Positions 1 through 5,101 of a stretch of 5,101 bases of DNA are shown piece after piece. The position numbers and the translations under genes are program-made. This DNA comes from Rhodobacterales bacterium (lineage in GTDB: Bacteria > Pseudomonadota > Alphaproteobacteria > Rhodobacterales > Rhodobacteraceae). Position 1 is the first letter of the stretch. Every line of letters begins with the position of its first letter. The notes beneath the pieces were generated by a model. The model saw nothing but the letters and a program-made list of their open reading frames with translations, was not told the DNA's origin and did not search any database. The stretch is from NCBI GenBank assembly GCA_025357355.1, contig JANXPK010000772.1:1-5101 (forward strand). Reading direction: 5' to 3'.

Positions 1-931
1 ACCAGGTGCCGGTCAGGGAGGGGGTGGCGCGACCGGCGGCGGTGGTCAGGGTGACGGTCTGCGCGCCAAGGTCGGGGCCGTCACTGGTGAGCGTGCCTTT
101 GGTGCCGGTGATCACGGTGGCATCGCGGGGGCCGTAGGGTGGGGCGCCGTCGAAGACCAGTGAGGCTTGGCCGTGGTCCAGCCGGATCAAGGCCTGCGAC
201 AGCAGCGGCACGGCGGCAGTCTGGCCCATGGCGCGGGCAGAAGTGGCGAAGACATGGCTGGCGCTGTGGCCGGTGAGGGAGGCTACGAAGTCGAACCAGT
301 GGATGCCGAAGTCGTAAAGAATCAACGGTTCGATCTTTTCGAACGGGGTGCCCGCGATCCAGTTGTGGTTCCAGTGGATGGCGACATGGGCGCTGATCAG
401 ATCGCCGATGAAACCGGTGGTGACGGCCTGGCGCATCCAGGCCAGGTGCGGCGCCCAGCGGCCATTCTGGTTGACGGCCAGCTTGACGCCGTGGTCGCGG
501 GCCAGCCGGACGAGGCGTTCGCCGTCGGCCAGATCGAGGACGAAGGGCTTCTGCGACAGGACGTGCTTGCCCGCCTTGAGAGCCGCCTCGATCAGCGGCA
601 GACGGTCGGCGGGATGCGGGGTGATGTCGACGACGTCGATGCTGGGGTCGTTAAAGATGTTACTTGGGTCGTCGGTGACGCGGGCGGCTGGTGCGAATTC
701 GGCGGCGCGGGCGGCGGCCTTGGACAGGGTGCGGTTGCAGATGGCGGCGACCTGCCAGCCTGCCGTGCGGTAGGCATCGAGATGGGCGGCGGCGATGCCT
801 CCCGCCCCGATCAGGCCAATGCGCGGGCGGTAGGCGCGGGAAGCGGGCGGCTGGTAAGCGAGATCCGGGGCGGCGATGTCCGGCACGGACTGGGATTTCA
901 AAGCATAGGTGTCGGGGCTGGGGTCGGTCAT
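1..931 (-). CDS. Gfo/Idh/MocA-family oxidoreductase, C-terminus cut by window edge
   Basis: A probable cytoplasmic NAD(P)-dependent dehydrogenase acting on a sugar, polyol or derivative. About 310 residues are visible and the frame is open to base 1; family members usually have 330-390, so the final part is missing. After a roughly 36-residue N-terminal extension rich in Pro and Ala comes the Rossmann start RIGLIGAGGIA (residues 37-47), with the dinucleotide-binding GAGGIA. The family's EKP motif appears as SQKP (126-129), keeping the Lys (128). In the second domain, LYDFGIHWFD (205-214) supplies the usual Asp207 and His211, so the Lys-Asp-His set looks intact. The ATG at 929-931 forms an ATGA overlap with the stop of the preceding gene. 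There is no clear Shine-Dalgarno sequence, so translational coupling is likely. The long N-terminal extension is seen in some members of the family, which supports this start. The substrate is unknown; paralogy with the neighbouring dehydrogenase suggests a shared pathway. Confidence 0.9.
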   Translation of the reverse strand, partial: MTDPSPDTYALKSQSVPDIAAPDLAYQPPASRAYRPRIGLIGAGGIAAAHLDAYRTAGWQVAAICNRTLSKAAARAAEFAPAARVTDDPSNIFNDPSIDVVDITPHPADRLPLIEAALKAGKHVLSQKPFVLDLADGERLVRLARDHGVKLAVNQNGRWAPHLAWMRQAVTTGFIGDLISAHVAIHWNHNWIAGTPFEKIEPLILYDFGIHWFDFVASLTGHSASHVFATSARAMGQTAAVPLLSQALIRLDHGQASLVFDGAPPYGPRDATVITGTKGTLTSDGPDLGAQTVTLTTAAGRATPSLTGTW

Positions 932-2001
932 GGGATCAACGTGAGCGTGCGCTTTTCGCGGGCCGACAGGGCGGCGGTATCGACGATGCGCTGACCCAGC
1001 AGGCTTACGGCGGGGTCGAGCGGGCCGGTGATAGCCTCGCCCTTTTCGATGCAATCCAGCATGTATTCGACGGCGTTGCGGCGGCCATTGGGCAGCGGGT
1101 CGGCCTCGATCAGCACCGGCCCGGGATGGCTGCGGGTTTGCAGGGTGACATGGGTCGCGTAGTCGGGGCTGGCGATGGTGCCGTCGCGCCCGACGAAGAC
1201 AAAGCCGCAGACGGGCTGGGGCTGCACCGTCCACGGATCCGATATGGTGCCCCAGCGCGTCTCCATCCGGCTGAGGCCGGTGTCATAGCGGCAGACGGTG
1301 ATGGAGTGCTGATCCACCTCCAACCCCTGGGTGTCATCGACAGTGCAGGTCACCTCCAGCGGGGCGCGGCCATCCATGTACCACGTGCCGAGGGTGGCGC
1401 CATAGCCGAGGTAATCCAAGAGGCTGCCCCCGCCTGAGGCGCGCTTGTACCACCATGACTGCGGCTTTTGCGCCGCGACCTCGGCTTCCGTAACGACGAC
1501 CTTGTCAGCCAGGTGATAAAGTGGCCCGCGGTTGCCATCGTTGAAATGCACTTCGAGCAGCGGGCCGATCCGCGCCTCGTCGATCAGCCGTTTGGCGGTG
1601 ACATGCGCGGGAATCCAGGCGAGCGGCCAGTTGATCGCCAGCAGTTTGCCCTTGGGCATGGCGGCGATCATCCGGCGGGCGTCGGCAACCGAGGCGGCAA
1701 AGGGCTTCTCGACGAACACATGGACGTTGTGGGCCGCCAGACGCTCGGCATAGCGGGCATGGTCGGCTGTGGCGGCGCACAGGATGGCGAGGTCGGGTTT
1801 CGCGGCCCTCATGCAGGTGTCGAAATCAGTGAATACCTTTTCGGGCGGCAGGGCGAAATTGGCAACGGCGCGGGCCATCTTGGCGGGGTCGGGGTCAAAG
1901 ATGCCGACGATCTCGGCATTTGGATGATCATGGACCAGACGCAGCAGATCGCCCATGTGCATGTGGTCAAAGCTGATGCCGACGATACGATGCTTGGCCA
2001 T
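928..2001 (-). CDS. Gfo/Idh/MocA-family oxidoreductase with atypical Rossmann loop
   Basis: A probable cytoplasmic NAD(P)-dependent sugar or polyol dehydrogenase of 357 residues, a normal length for the family. The N-terminal Rossmann domain opens with RIVGISFDHMHMGD (5-18), where the usual GxGxxG/A is reduced to one Gly and the loop is rich in His and Met. The second strand ends in FDPD (35-38); an acid there usually favours NAD over NADP. FVEKP (96-100) is the classic family motif with Lys99. In the substrate domain, GGGSLLDYLGYG (190-201) carries Asp196, but Tyr200 sits where most members have His. The same replacement occurs in glucose-fructose oxidoreductase. The ATG at 2001 has a good Shine-Dalgarno sequence five bases upstream and follows the permease stop by nine bases. 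Its own stop overlaps the next start (ATGA, 928-931). The operon position implies it acts on the imported substrate or an early product. The family call is secure; the substrate is not. Confidence 0.93.
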   Translation of the reverse strand: MAKHRIVGISFDHMHMGDLLRLVHDHPNAEIVGIFDPDPAKMARAVANFALPPEKVFTDFDTCMRAAKPDLAILCAATADHARYAERLAAHNVHVFVEKPFAASVADARRMIAAMPKGKLLAINWPLAWIPAHVTAKRLIDEARIGPLLEVHFNDGNRGPLYHLADKVVVTEAEVAAQKPQSWWYKRASGGGSLLDYLGYGATLGTWYMDGRAPLEVTCTVDDTQGLEVDQHSITVCRYDTGLSRMETRWGTISDPWTVQPQPVCGFVFVGRDGTIASPDYATHVTLQTRSHPGPVLIEADPLPNGRRNAVEYMLDCIEKGEAITGPLDPAVSLLGQRIVDTAALSAREKRTLTLIP

Positions 2002-2006
2002 GGTAG

Positions 2007-2011
2007 CTCCT
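2007..2011 (-). promoter_or_regulatory. Ribosome binding site for the 928-2001 oxidoreductase
   Basis: On the minus strand AGGAG lies five bases before the ATG at 2001-1999. Its first base falls on the last base of the preceding permease's TGA stop, so ribosomes finishing that permease end on this site. It is the clearest Shine-Dalgarno sequence in the window and fixes the start of the dehydrogenase. Confidence 0.8.
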
Positions 2012-2970
2012 CAGGACTGGTCGGTCAGGCGGATGTAGACGGCGGTGACGGCAAGAATGATCAGGCCGAACAAGATGCGCCGCGCCCCTTCGGGCAGGTG
2101 CAGAAGCGTCAGCATGGTGGTCAGCACGGTCAGGATCAAGGCGCCGACGATGGTGCCGCCATAACCGCCGCGCCCGCCAAAGATCGAGGTGCCACCGACC
2201 ACGGCCGCCGCCACCGAGGGCAAGTCCAAAGGCAGCGCCAGTGACAGCGAGGGGGATTTGACCTGGCCGATGTACAAAAGCCCGGTCACCCCGGCAATCA
2301 TGCCCGACCGCGCATAGAGGCTGAAATAGACCTGCCACGACCGCACGCCCGACAGACGCGCCGCTGGTTCGTTCGACCCTATGGCATAAAGCAGACGGCC
2401 AAAGCCGGTGCGGTACTGGCTCCAAATCAAGGCCGCGGCAAAGGGGACGAACAGCGCCAGCCCATTGGGCAGGCCCCAGGTCTTGCCGGTGCCAAGCCAT
2501 AGAAGAAAGTCGGGGATGCGGGTGCCGGTGGCGATGACGTAGCGCTGATAAACCAGAAGACAACCGTTGCCGATCAGCCCGGTGCCCAGCGTCATGATCA
2601 AGGGATGCACCCGGGCGATGGCGACGCCAAAGCCGTTGACCAGCCCCGCCACCAACGCGCAGGCAAGCGCGATGGCAATCGCCTCGGGCGCGCCGATCAG
2701 CGGCACCAGCGTCACCATGACAAAGGCGCTGATGGTGGCCACGGTGCCTGCCGACAGGTCGATGCCGCCGGTCAGCATGGTCAGGGTCTGGCAGCCACCG
2801 ATCATCGCCAGAGGAATGGCGATCTTCAGCGCATTGCCAAACCACAAGAGGTTGACCACGCCGGGGTTCATGATCTGCAGCAGTCCGACCAAAGCCAGCA
2901 GCAACAGCACCAGCGGCAGGATCGGCCGGTCGCGCAGCAAGCGGGCGAGACGGGACAGGGTGCTGGTCAC
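2011..2970 (-). CDS. CUT2-family sugar ABC transporter permease (RbsC-like), second subunit
   Basis: An inner-membrane permease of 319 residues, the usual length for RbsC-type proteins (BPD_transp_2 family), with about eight to ten hydrophobic membrane segments. Family hallmarks in order are LTGGIDLSAG (66-75), VHPLIMTLGT (121-130), YAIGSNEPAARLSGV (195-209) and GGTSIFGGRGGYGG (259-272). The start chosen is GTG at 2970, whose GTGA overlaps the TGA stop of the upstream permease. The frame is open further upstream, but that stretch lies inside the upstream permease and reads as charged Arg- and Gly-rich protein unlike this family. The first internal Met (34) would cut off the first membrane segment. 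With the permease at 2967-3941 it probably forms a heterodimeric channel energised by the ATPase at 4039-5101. The family typically carries ribose, xylose, galactose, inositol or related compounds; the actual substrate cannot be told from the sequence. Confidence 0.93.
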   Translation of the reverse strand: MTSTLSRLARLLRDRPILPLVLLLLALVGLLQIMNPGVVNLLWFGNALKIAIPLAMIGGCQTLTMLTGGIDLSAGTVATISAFVMVTLVPLIGAPEAIAIALACALVAGLVNGFGVAIARVHPLIMTLGTGLIGNGCLLVYQRYVIATGTRIPDFLLWLGTGKTWGLPNGLALFVPFAAALIWSQYRTGFGRLLYAIGSNEPAARLSGVRSWQVYFSLYARSGMIAGVTGLLYIGQVKSPSLSLALPLDLPSVAAAVVGGTSIFGGRGGYGGTIVGALILTVLTTMLTLLHLPEGARRILFGLIILAVTAVYIRLTDQS

Positions 2971-3941
2971 GGCCTGCGCCCTCGCTGCGCCATCACCGCG
3001 CCAAACATCACCACGGCCACCATGATCGAGCCTTCGACGATGGTGGTTACGTTGGGGTCGACCGCCATCAGCGTCAGGTCCATCCTGACCAACCGCAGCA
3101 CGAAGACCGCAACGATCGGCCCGATCAGCCCGCCGCGCCCGCCGCCCAACGTGACCCCGCCCAGCACCACGGCCGCGACCGAGGCTAGAAGATAGGGTCC
3201 CGGGATCGGCTCGCCGATGCCAGTACTCATCGTCACCGCAAGGCCACCAAGGGCCGCGAAAAGCCCGGTCACCGCATAGGCCGCGATCTTGGTACGCCCG
3301 ACCGGCACGCCAGAACGAAAGGCGGCAAGGGCGTCGCTGCCGATGGCATAGAACATCAGCCCAAGCTTGGTGCCACGGATCGGCAGCCAGATCACGCCAA
3401 GGCTGATCACCAGAAAAATCAGCGACTTGGGCAGCCAGTTGGTCGCGGCCTCGGGCAGGCCCGGCAGCGTCACCCCGCCAACGATAAGTTCGCGCAGCCA
3501 CGGTGCCGCAGCCCCGCCCGGCGCATTCAGGATCAACAGCGCGACCCCGGCCCAGACATACAGCATCGCCAGCGTCACCACGATGTCGGGCACCTTCGTG
3601 ACCACCACCAGCGTTCCGTTGACCGCCCCCATCGCCATGCCCAGCACCAGCACGAACCCCACGACCGCCGCCGCACCGCCGTCGCCCGCGCCCTGCATCA
3701 TCACTGCCGCCGTGACACTGGACACCGCCATCATCGCCGCCAGCGACAGATCAATGCCGCCCGCGATCACCACCACTGCCATGCCGAGGGTGGCAAGGGC
3801 GAAGGGCAAACCGGCGCGGGCCAGCGAGTCCAGCCCCGAGACGCCAAAGTCCGGCTGGATGAATTTGGTCGCGATCAGCAGCACCGCCAGCAATCCGGCC
3901 AGCCCCAGCGCCCAGGCGTTATTGGCCAGAAGACGGCTCAT
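2967..3941 (-). CDS. CUT2-family sugar ABC transporter permease (RbsC-like), first subunit
   Basis: An inner-membrane permease of 324 residues with many hydrophobic segments, BPD_transp_2 family. Visible hallmarks are IAGGIDLSLAAM (59-70), YAIGSDALAAFRSG (198-211, matching the family's YAIG-N-AA-SG element) and GGVTLGGGRGGLIG (261-274). It ends in a short basic tail (QRGRRP). The ATG at 3941-3939 has AGGAAG nine bases upstream. Its stop TGA overlaps the GTG of the next permease, so the two should be made in matched amounts. The two permeases share motifs but clearly differ in sequence, which fits a heteromeric channel. Unlike the other tight junctions here, this gene is separated from the ATPase upstream by 97 bases, and its start region is partly repeated in that gap. 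The family assignment is firm; the substrate is unknown. Confidence 0.94.
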   Translation of the reverse strand: MSRLLANNAWALGLAGLLAVLLIATKFIQPDFGVSGLDSLARAGLPFALATLGMAVVVIAGGIDLSLAAMMAVSSVTAAVMMQGAGDGGAAAVVGFVLVLGMAMGAVNGTLVVVTKVPDIVVTLAMLYVWAGVALLILNAPGGAAAPWLRELIVGGVTLPGLPEAATNWLPKSLIFLVISLGVIWLPIRGTKLGLMFYAIGSDALAAFRSGVPVGRTKIAAYAVTGLFAALGGLAVTMSTGIGEPIPGPYLLASVAAVVLGGVTLGGGRGGLIGPIVAVFVLRLVRMDLTLMAVDPNVTTIVEGSIMVAVVMFGAVMAQRGRRP

Positions 3942-3965
3942 GACCCGGCGCTTCCTGTCCGGCCG
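3930..3965 (-). repeat. Direct repeat, copy at the permease start
   Basis: This 36-base stretch matches 4031-4066 at 30 of 36 positions, counted by hand, including 15 identical bases (3930-3944 against 4031-4045). The offset is 101 bases. The copy covers the translation start region of the first permease, including its ATG and codons 2-4 (MSRL). Confidence 0.75.
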
Positions 3966-4042
3966 CCGACCACCGGGTCGCTCGCCTGACCCCTCCCGGC
4001 CCCGATCGGCGAACAGCAGATGCGGCTCACAAGACGGCTCAT
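3938..4042 (-). other. 34-codon reading frame in the ATPase-permease gap, possibly translated
   Basis: An ATG at 4042-4040 overlaps the ATPase stop as ATGA, and the frame ends at 3940-3938 in a TGA that overlaps the permease ATG as a second ATGA. The 34-residue product begins MSRL, identical to the permease N-terminus because of the repeated DNA. It continues as a Gly-, Ser- and Arg-rich peptide with two adjacent Cys residues (9-10) and no recognisable domain or signal. No Shine-Dalgarno sequence precedes it, so translation would depend on reinitiation after the ATPase. It most likely has no function as a peptide and is a by-product of a duplicated gene junction, though it could relay ribosomes from one gene to the next. 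Only the reading frame is certain; translation is not shown. Confidence 0.3.
3951..3956 (-). promoter_or_regulatory. Ribosome binding site for the first permease
   Basis: On the minus strand AGGAAG lies nine bases before the ATG at 3941-3939. The degenerate upstream copy of this start region (4031-4066) does not keep this motif, so the site supports the downstream ATG as the real permease start. Confidence 0.6.
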
Positions 4043-4066
4043 GACGCGGCCCGTTCGGTCAGGCCG
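4031..4066 (-). repeat. Direct repeat, copy at the ATPase stop
   Basis: This is the upstream partner of the repeat at 3930-3965. It covers the last eight sense codons and the stop of the ATPase, plus the ATG of the 34-codon frame. The match is perfect across the 15 bases around the ATGA and patchy further into the ATPase coding region. Beyond 4031 toward lower coordinates no convincing similarity continues. Confidence 0.75.
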
Positions 4067-5101
4067 TAAGCGGCGCGCATCAGGCTTGCCTCGTCGGCGG
4101 CCGCAGCCTCGATCACCTCCACCACCCTGCCGCCAAAGATCACCACGGCGCGGTCACAGGCCAGCCGCACCTCGGCCAGTTCCGAAGTGTAGTACAGGAT
4201 GGCGGCACCCTGGTCGGCCAGATCCCGCACCAGATCGTAGATCTGGCGCTTGGTGCGGATGTCGATGCCGCGGGTCGGATCGAACAGCAGCAGCGTTTGC
4301 ACGCCGCGTGCAATCCAGCGGGCAATCGTCACCTTTTGCTGGTTGCCGCCCGACAGCCTGCGCACCTCGCCCTGCGCCCGCGTGTCGATCTGCAGGCGCG
4401 CGATGGCGGCGGCGACGCGCGCGGCCTCGTCCTGCATCGGGATCACGCCCCAGTGGCGCGGCCGGGCCAGCAGCGGCAAGGCGATGTTCTCGCGCACCGA
4501 CCGCGCCATCAACAGCGCCCGCGCCCGGTCGCCCGGCACCAGCGTCAGACCGGCGGCAATGGCGTCGGCAGGGTGGCGGAACTCGGCGCGCGCGCCGTCG
4601 ACCTCGACCGTCCCGGCGCTGGCGCGGCGGTTGCCCGCCAGCACGTCGAACAATTCGTCCTGCCCCTGCCCTTCCAGCGCCACCACGCCCAGCACCTCGC
4701 CCGCCCGCAGGTCCAGCGAGACATCGGCCAGCCGCGGGCCAGCCGACAGATGTTGCACCCGGAGGCGAGGCCTGCCTTGCACGGCGTGATGGGTGATGGG
4801 ACTGGCCTGCCGGACCTCGACCTTGGCCCCCAGCATCATCTCGACAATCCGCTCCTCGACCCCCGGCGCGATGGCAAGGTCGCCGACGGTGGAGCCATCG
4901 CGCAGCACGGTCGCGCGGTCGCACAGTTCGGCTATTTCGGTGAAACGGTGCGAGATATAGATGACCGAACGCCCCTCGTCCGCTTGCCGCCGCACCACGC
5001 CCAGCACCTTGTGCACAAGGTCGGTGGGCAAGGCGGCGGTCATCTCGTCCAGCAGCAGCACGTCGGGCACCGCGGCCAAGGCGCGGGCGAGATCGAGAAT
5101 G
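4039..5101 (-). CDS. CUT2-family sugar ABC transporter ATP-binding protein (RbsA-like), N-terminus cut by window edge
   Basis: The cytoplasmic ATPase that powers the two permeases. Visible are 353 residues of a protein normally near 500; the start lies beyond 5101. Numbering from the first visible codon, the first ABC domain shows its Walker B, LLLDEMTAAL (15-24), and the switch ISHR with His51. Its Walker A and signature are off the window. The second domain begins near residue 112, with a degenerate Walker A (ALEGQGQDEL, 141-150), the family hallmark LSGGNQQK (249-256) and the Walker B region LLLFDPTRGID (270-280). In that last motif the usual Asp-Glu is Phe-Asp. The switch position carries TSEL rather than a His, as is common in the second domain of this family. 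The two-domain layout, LSGGNQQK and PTRGID separate it from single-domain sugar ATPases. Its TGA stop lies in an ATGA that opens a 34-codon frame, 97 bases before the first permease. Confidence 0.94.
   Translation of the reverse strand, partial: ILDLARALAAVPDVLLLDEMTAALPTDLVHKVLGVVRRQADEGRSVIYISHRFTEIAELCDRATVLRDGSTVGDLAIAPGVEERIVEMMLGAKVEVRQASPITHHAVQGRPRLRVQHLSAGPRLADVSLDLRAGEVLGVVALEGQGQDELFDVLAGNRRASAGTVEVDGARAEFRHPADAIAAGLTLVPGDRARALLMARSVRENIALPLLARPRHWGVIPMQDEAARVAAAIARLQIDTRAQGEVRRLSGGNQQKVTIARWIARGVQTLLLFDPTRGIDIRTKRQIYDLVRDLADQGAAILYYTSELAEVRLACDRAVVIFGGRVVEVIEAAAADEASLMRAAYGLTERAAS

Noticed and set aside
167..994. A 275-codon plus-strand open frame antisense to the partial dehydrogenase
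   Set aside because: The minus-strand frame encodes a clear Gfo/Idh/MocA protein. The plus-strand translation is low-complexity Gly/Ala/Asp-rich sequence with no domain, as expected opposite a high-GC gene.
1468..2244. A 258-codon plus-strand open frame
   Set aside because: It lies antisense to the dehydrogenase and second permease, and its His/Gln/Gly-rich translation shows no family features.
2605..3195. Plus-strand open frames antisense to the permease genes
   Set aside because: Their translations are Gln/His- or Pro/Thr-rich reflections of GC codon bias with no membrane segments or motifs.
2971..3501. An N-terminal extension of the second permease, giving a 496-residue protein
   Set aside because: The added 177 residues are the out-of-frame reading of the first permease gene and look nothing like the family. 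The GTG at 2970 gives the normal 319 residues and a GTGA overlap.
3975..3992. A small hairpin in the ATPase-permease gap as an attenuator or terminator
   Set aside because: The stem is only five base pairs (3975-3979 with 3988-3992) around an eight-base loop, with no U-run after it. Such stems are expected by chance at this GC content.
4002..4009. The 8-base palindrome CCGATCGG as an operator
   Set aside because: It is too short and too common in GC-rich DNA, and it lies inside the operon rather than at a promoter.
4020..4796. A 258-codon plus-strand frame opposite the ATPase
   Set aside because: It is an Arg/Pro/Ala-rich translation with no recognisable domain, opposite a gene with clear ABC motifs.
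5077..5079. A TTG start for the ATPase
   Set aside because: It falls in the middle of the first ABC domain, just before Walker B. The frame stays open to the window edge with family-like sequence, so the gene is simply cut off.

Overview
This is a high-GC window in which all five real genes lie on the minus strand, tightly packed as one apparent operon. GC content, codon use and the proteins themselves suggest an alphaproteobacterium, most likely of the Rhodobacterales or Rhizobiales type. That is an impression from sequence style, not a database result. No RNA gene, insertion sequence, CRISPR array, promoter or strong terminator is visible. Both ends of the operon lie outside the window.

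Layout in the direction of transcription, from high to low coordinates: (1) 5101-4039, the C-terminal two thirds of an RbsA-type double-domain sugar ABC ATPase, with its N-terminus cut by the window edge; (2) 4038-3942, a 97-base gap that is unusual for this operon and holds a degenerate copy of the downstream gene's start region plus a 34-codon reading frame joined to both neighbours by ATGA overlaps; (3) 3941-2967, an RbsC-type permease; (4) 2970-2011, a second RbsC-type permease starting at GTG in a GTGA overlap; (5) 2001-928, a Gfo/Idh/MocA-family oxidoreductase with an atypical nucleotide-binding loop; (6) 931-1, a second Gfo/Idh/MocA-family oxidoreductase that overlaps the previous stop by ATGA and loses its C-terminus at the window edge.

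Together the genes encode import of a sugar, polyol or sugar derivative by a CUT2-family (ribose/xylose/inositol type) ABC transporter with two different permease subunits, followed by NAD(P)-dependent oxidation by one or both dehydrogenases. The periplasmic binding protein needed to complete the transporter is not in the window and probably lies upstream of 5101. The substrate cannot be read from the sequence.

The window is mostly an ordinary catabolic operon. The points most worth a second look are the duplicated gene junction at 3930-4066, the non-canonical Rossmann loop and Tyr-for-His replacement in the 928-2001 oxidoreductase, and the altered Walker B of the second ATPase domain.
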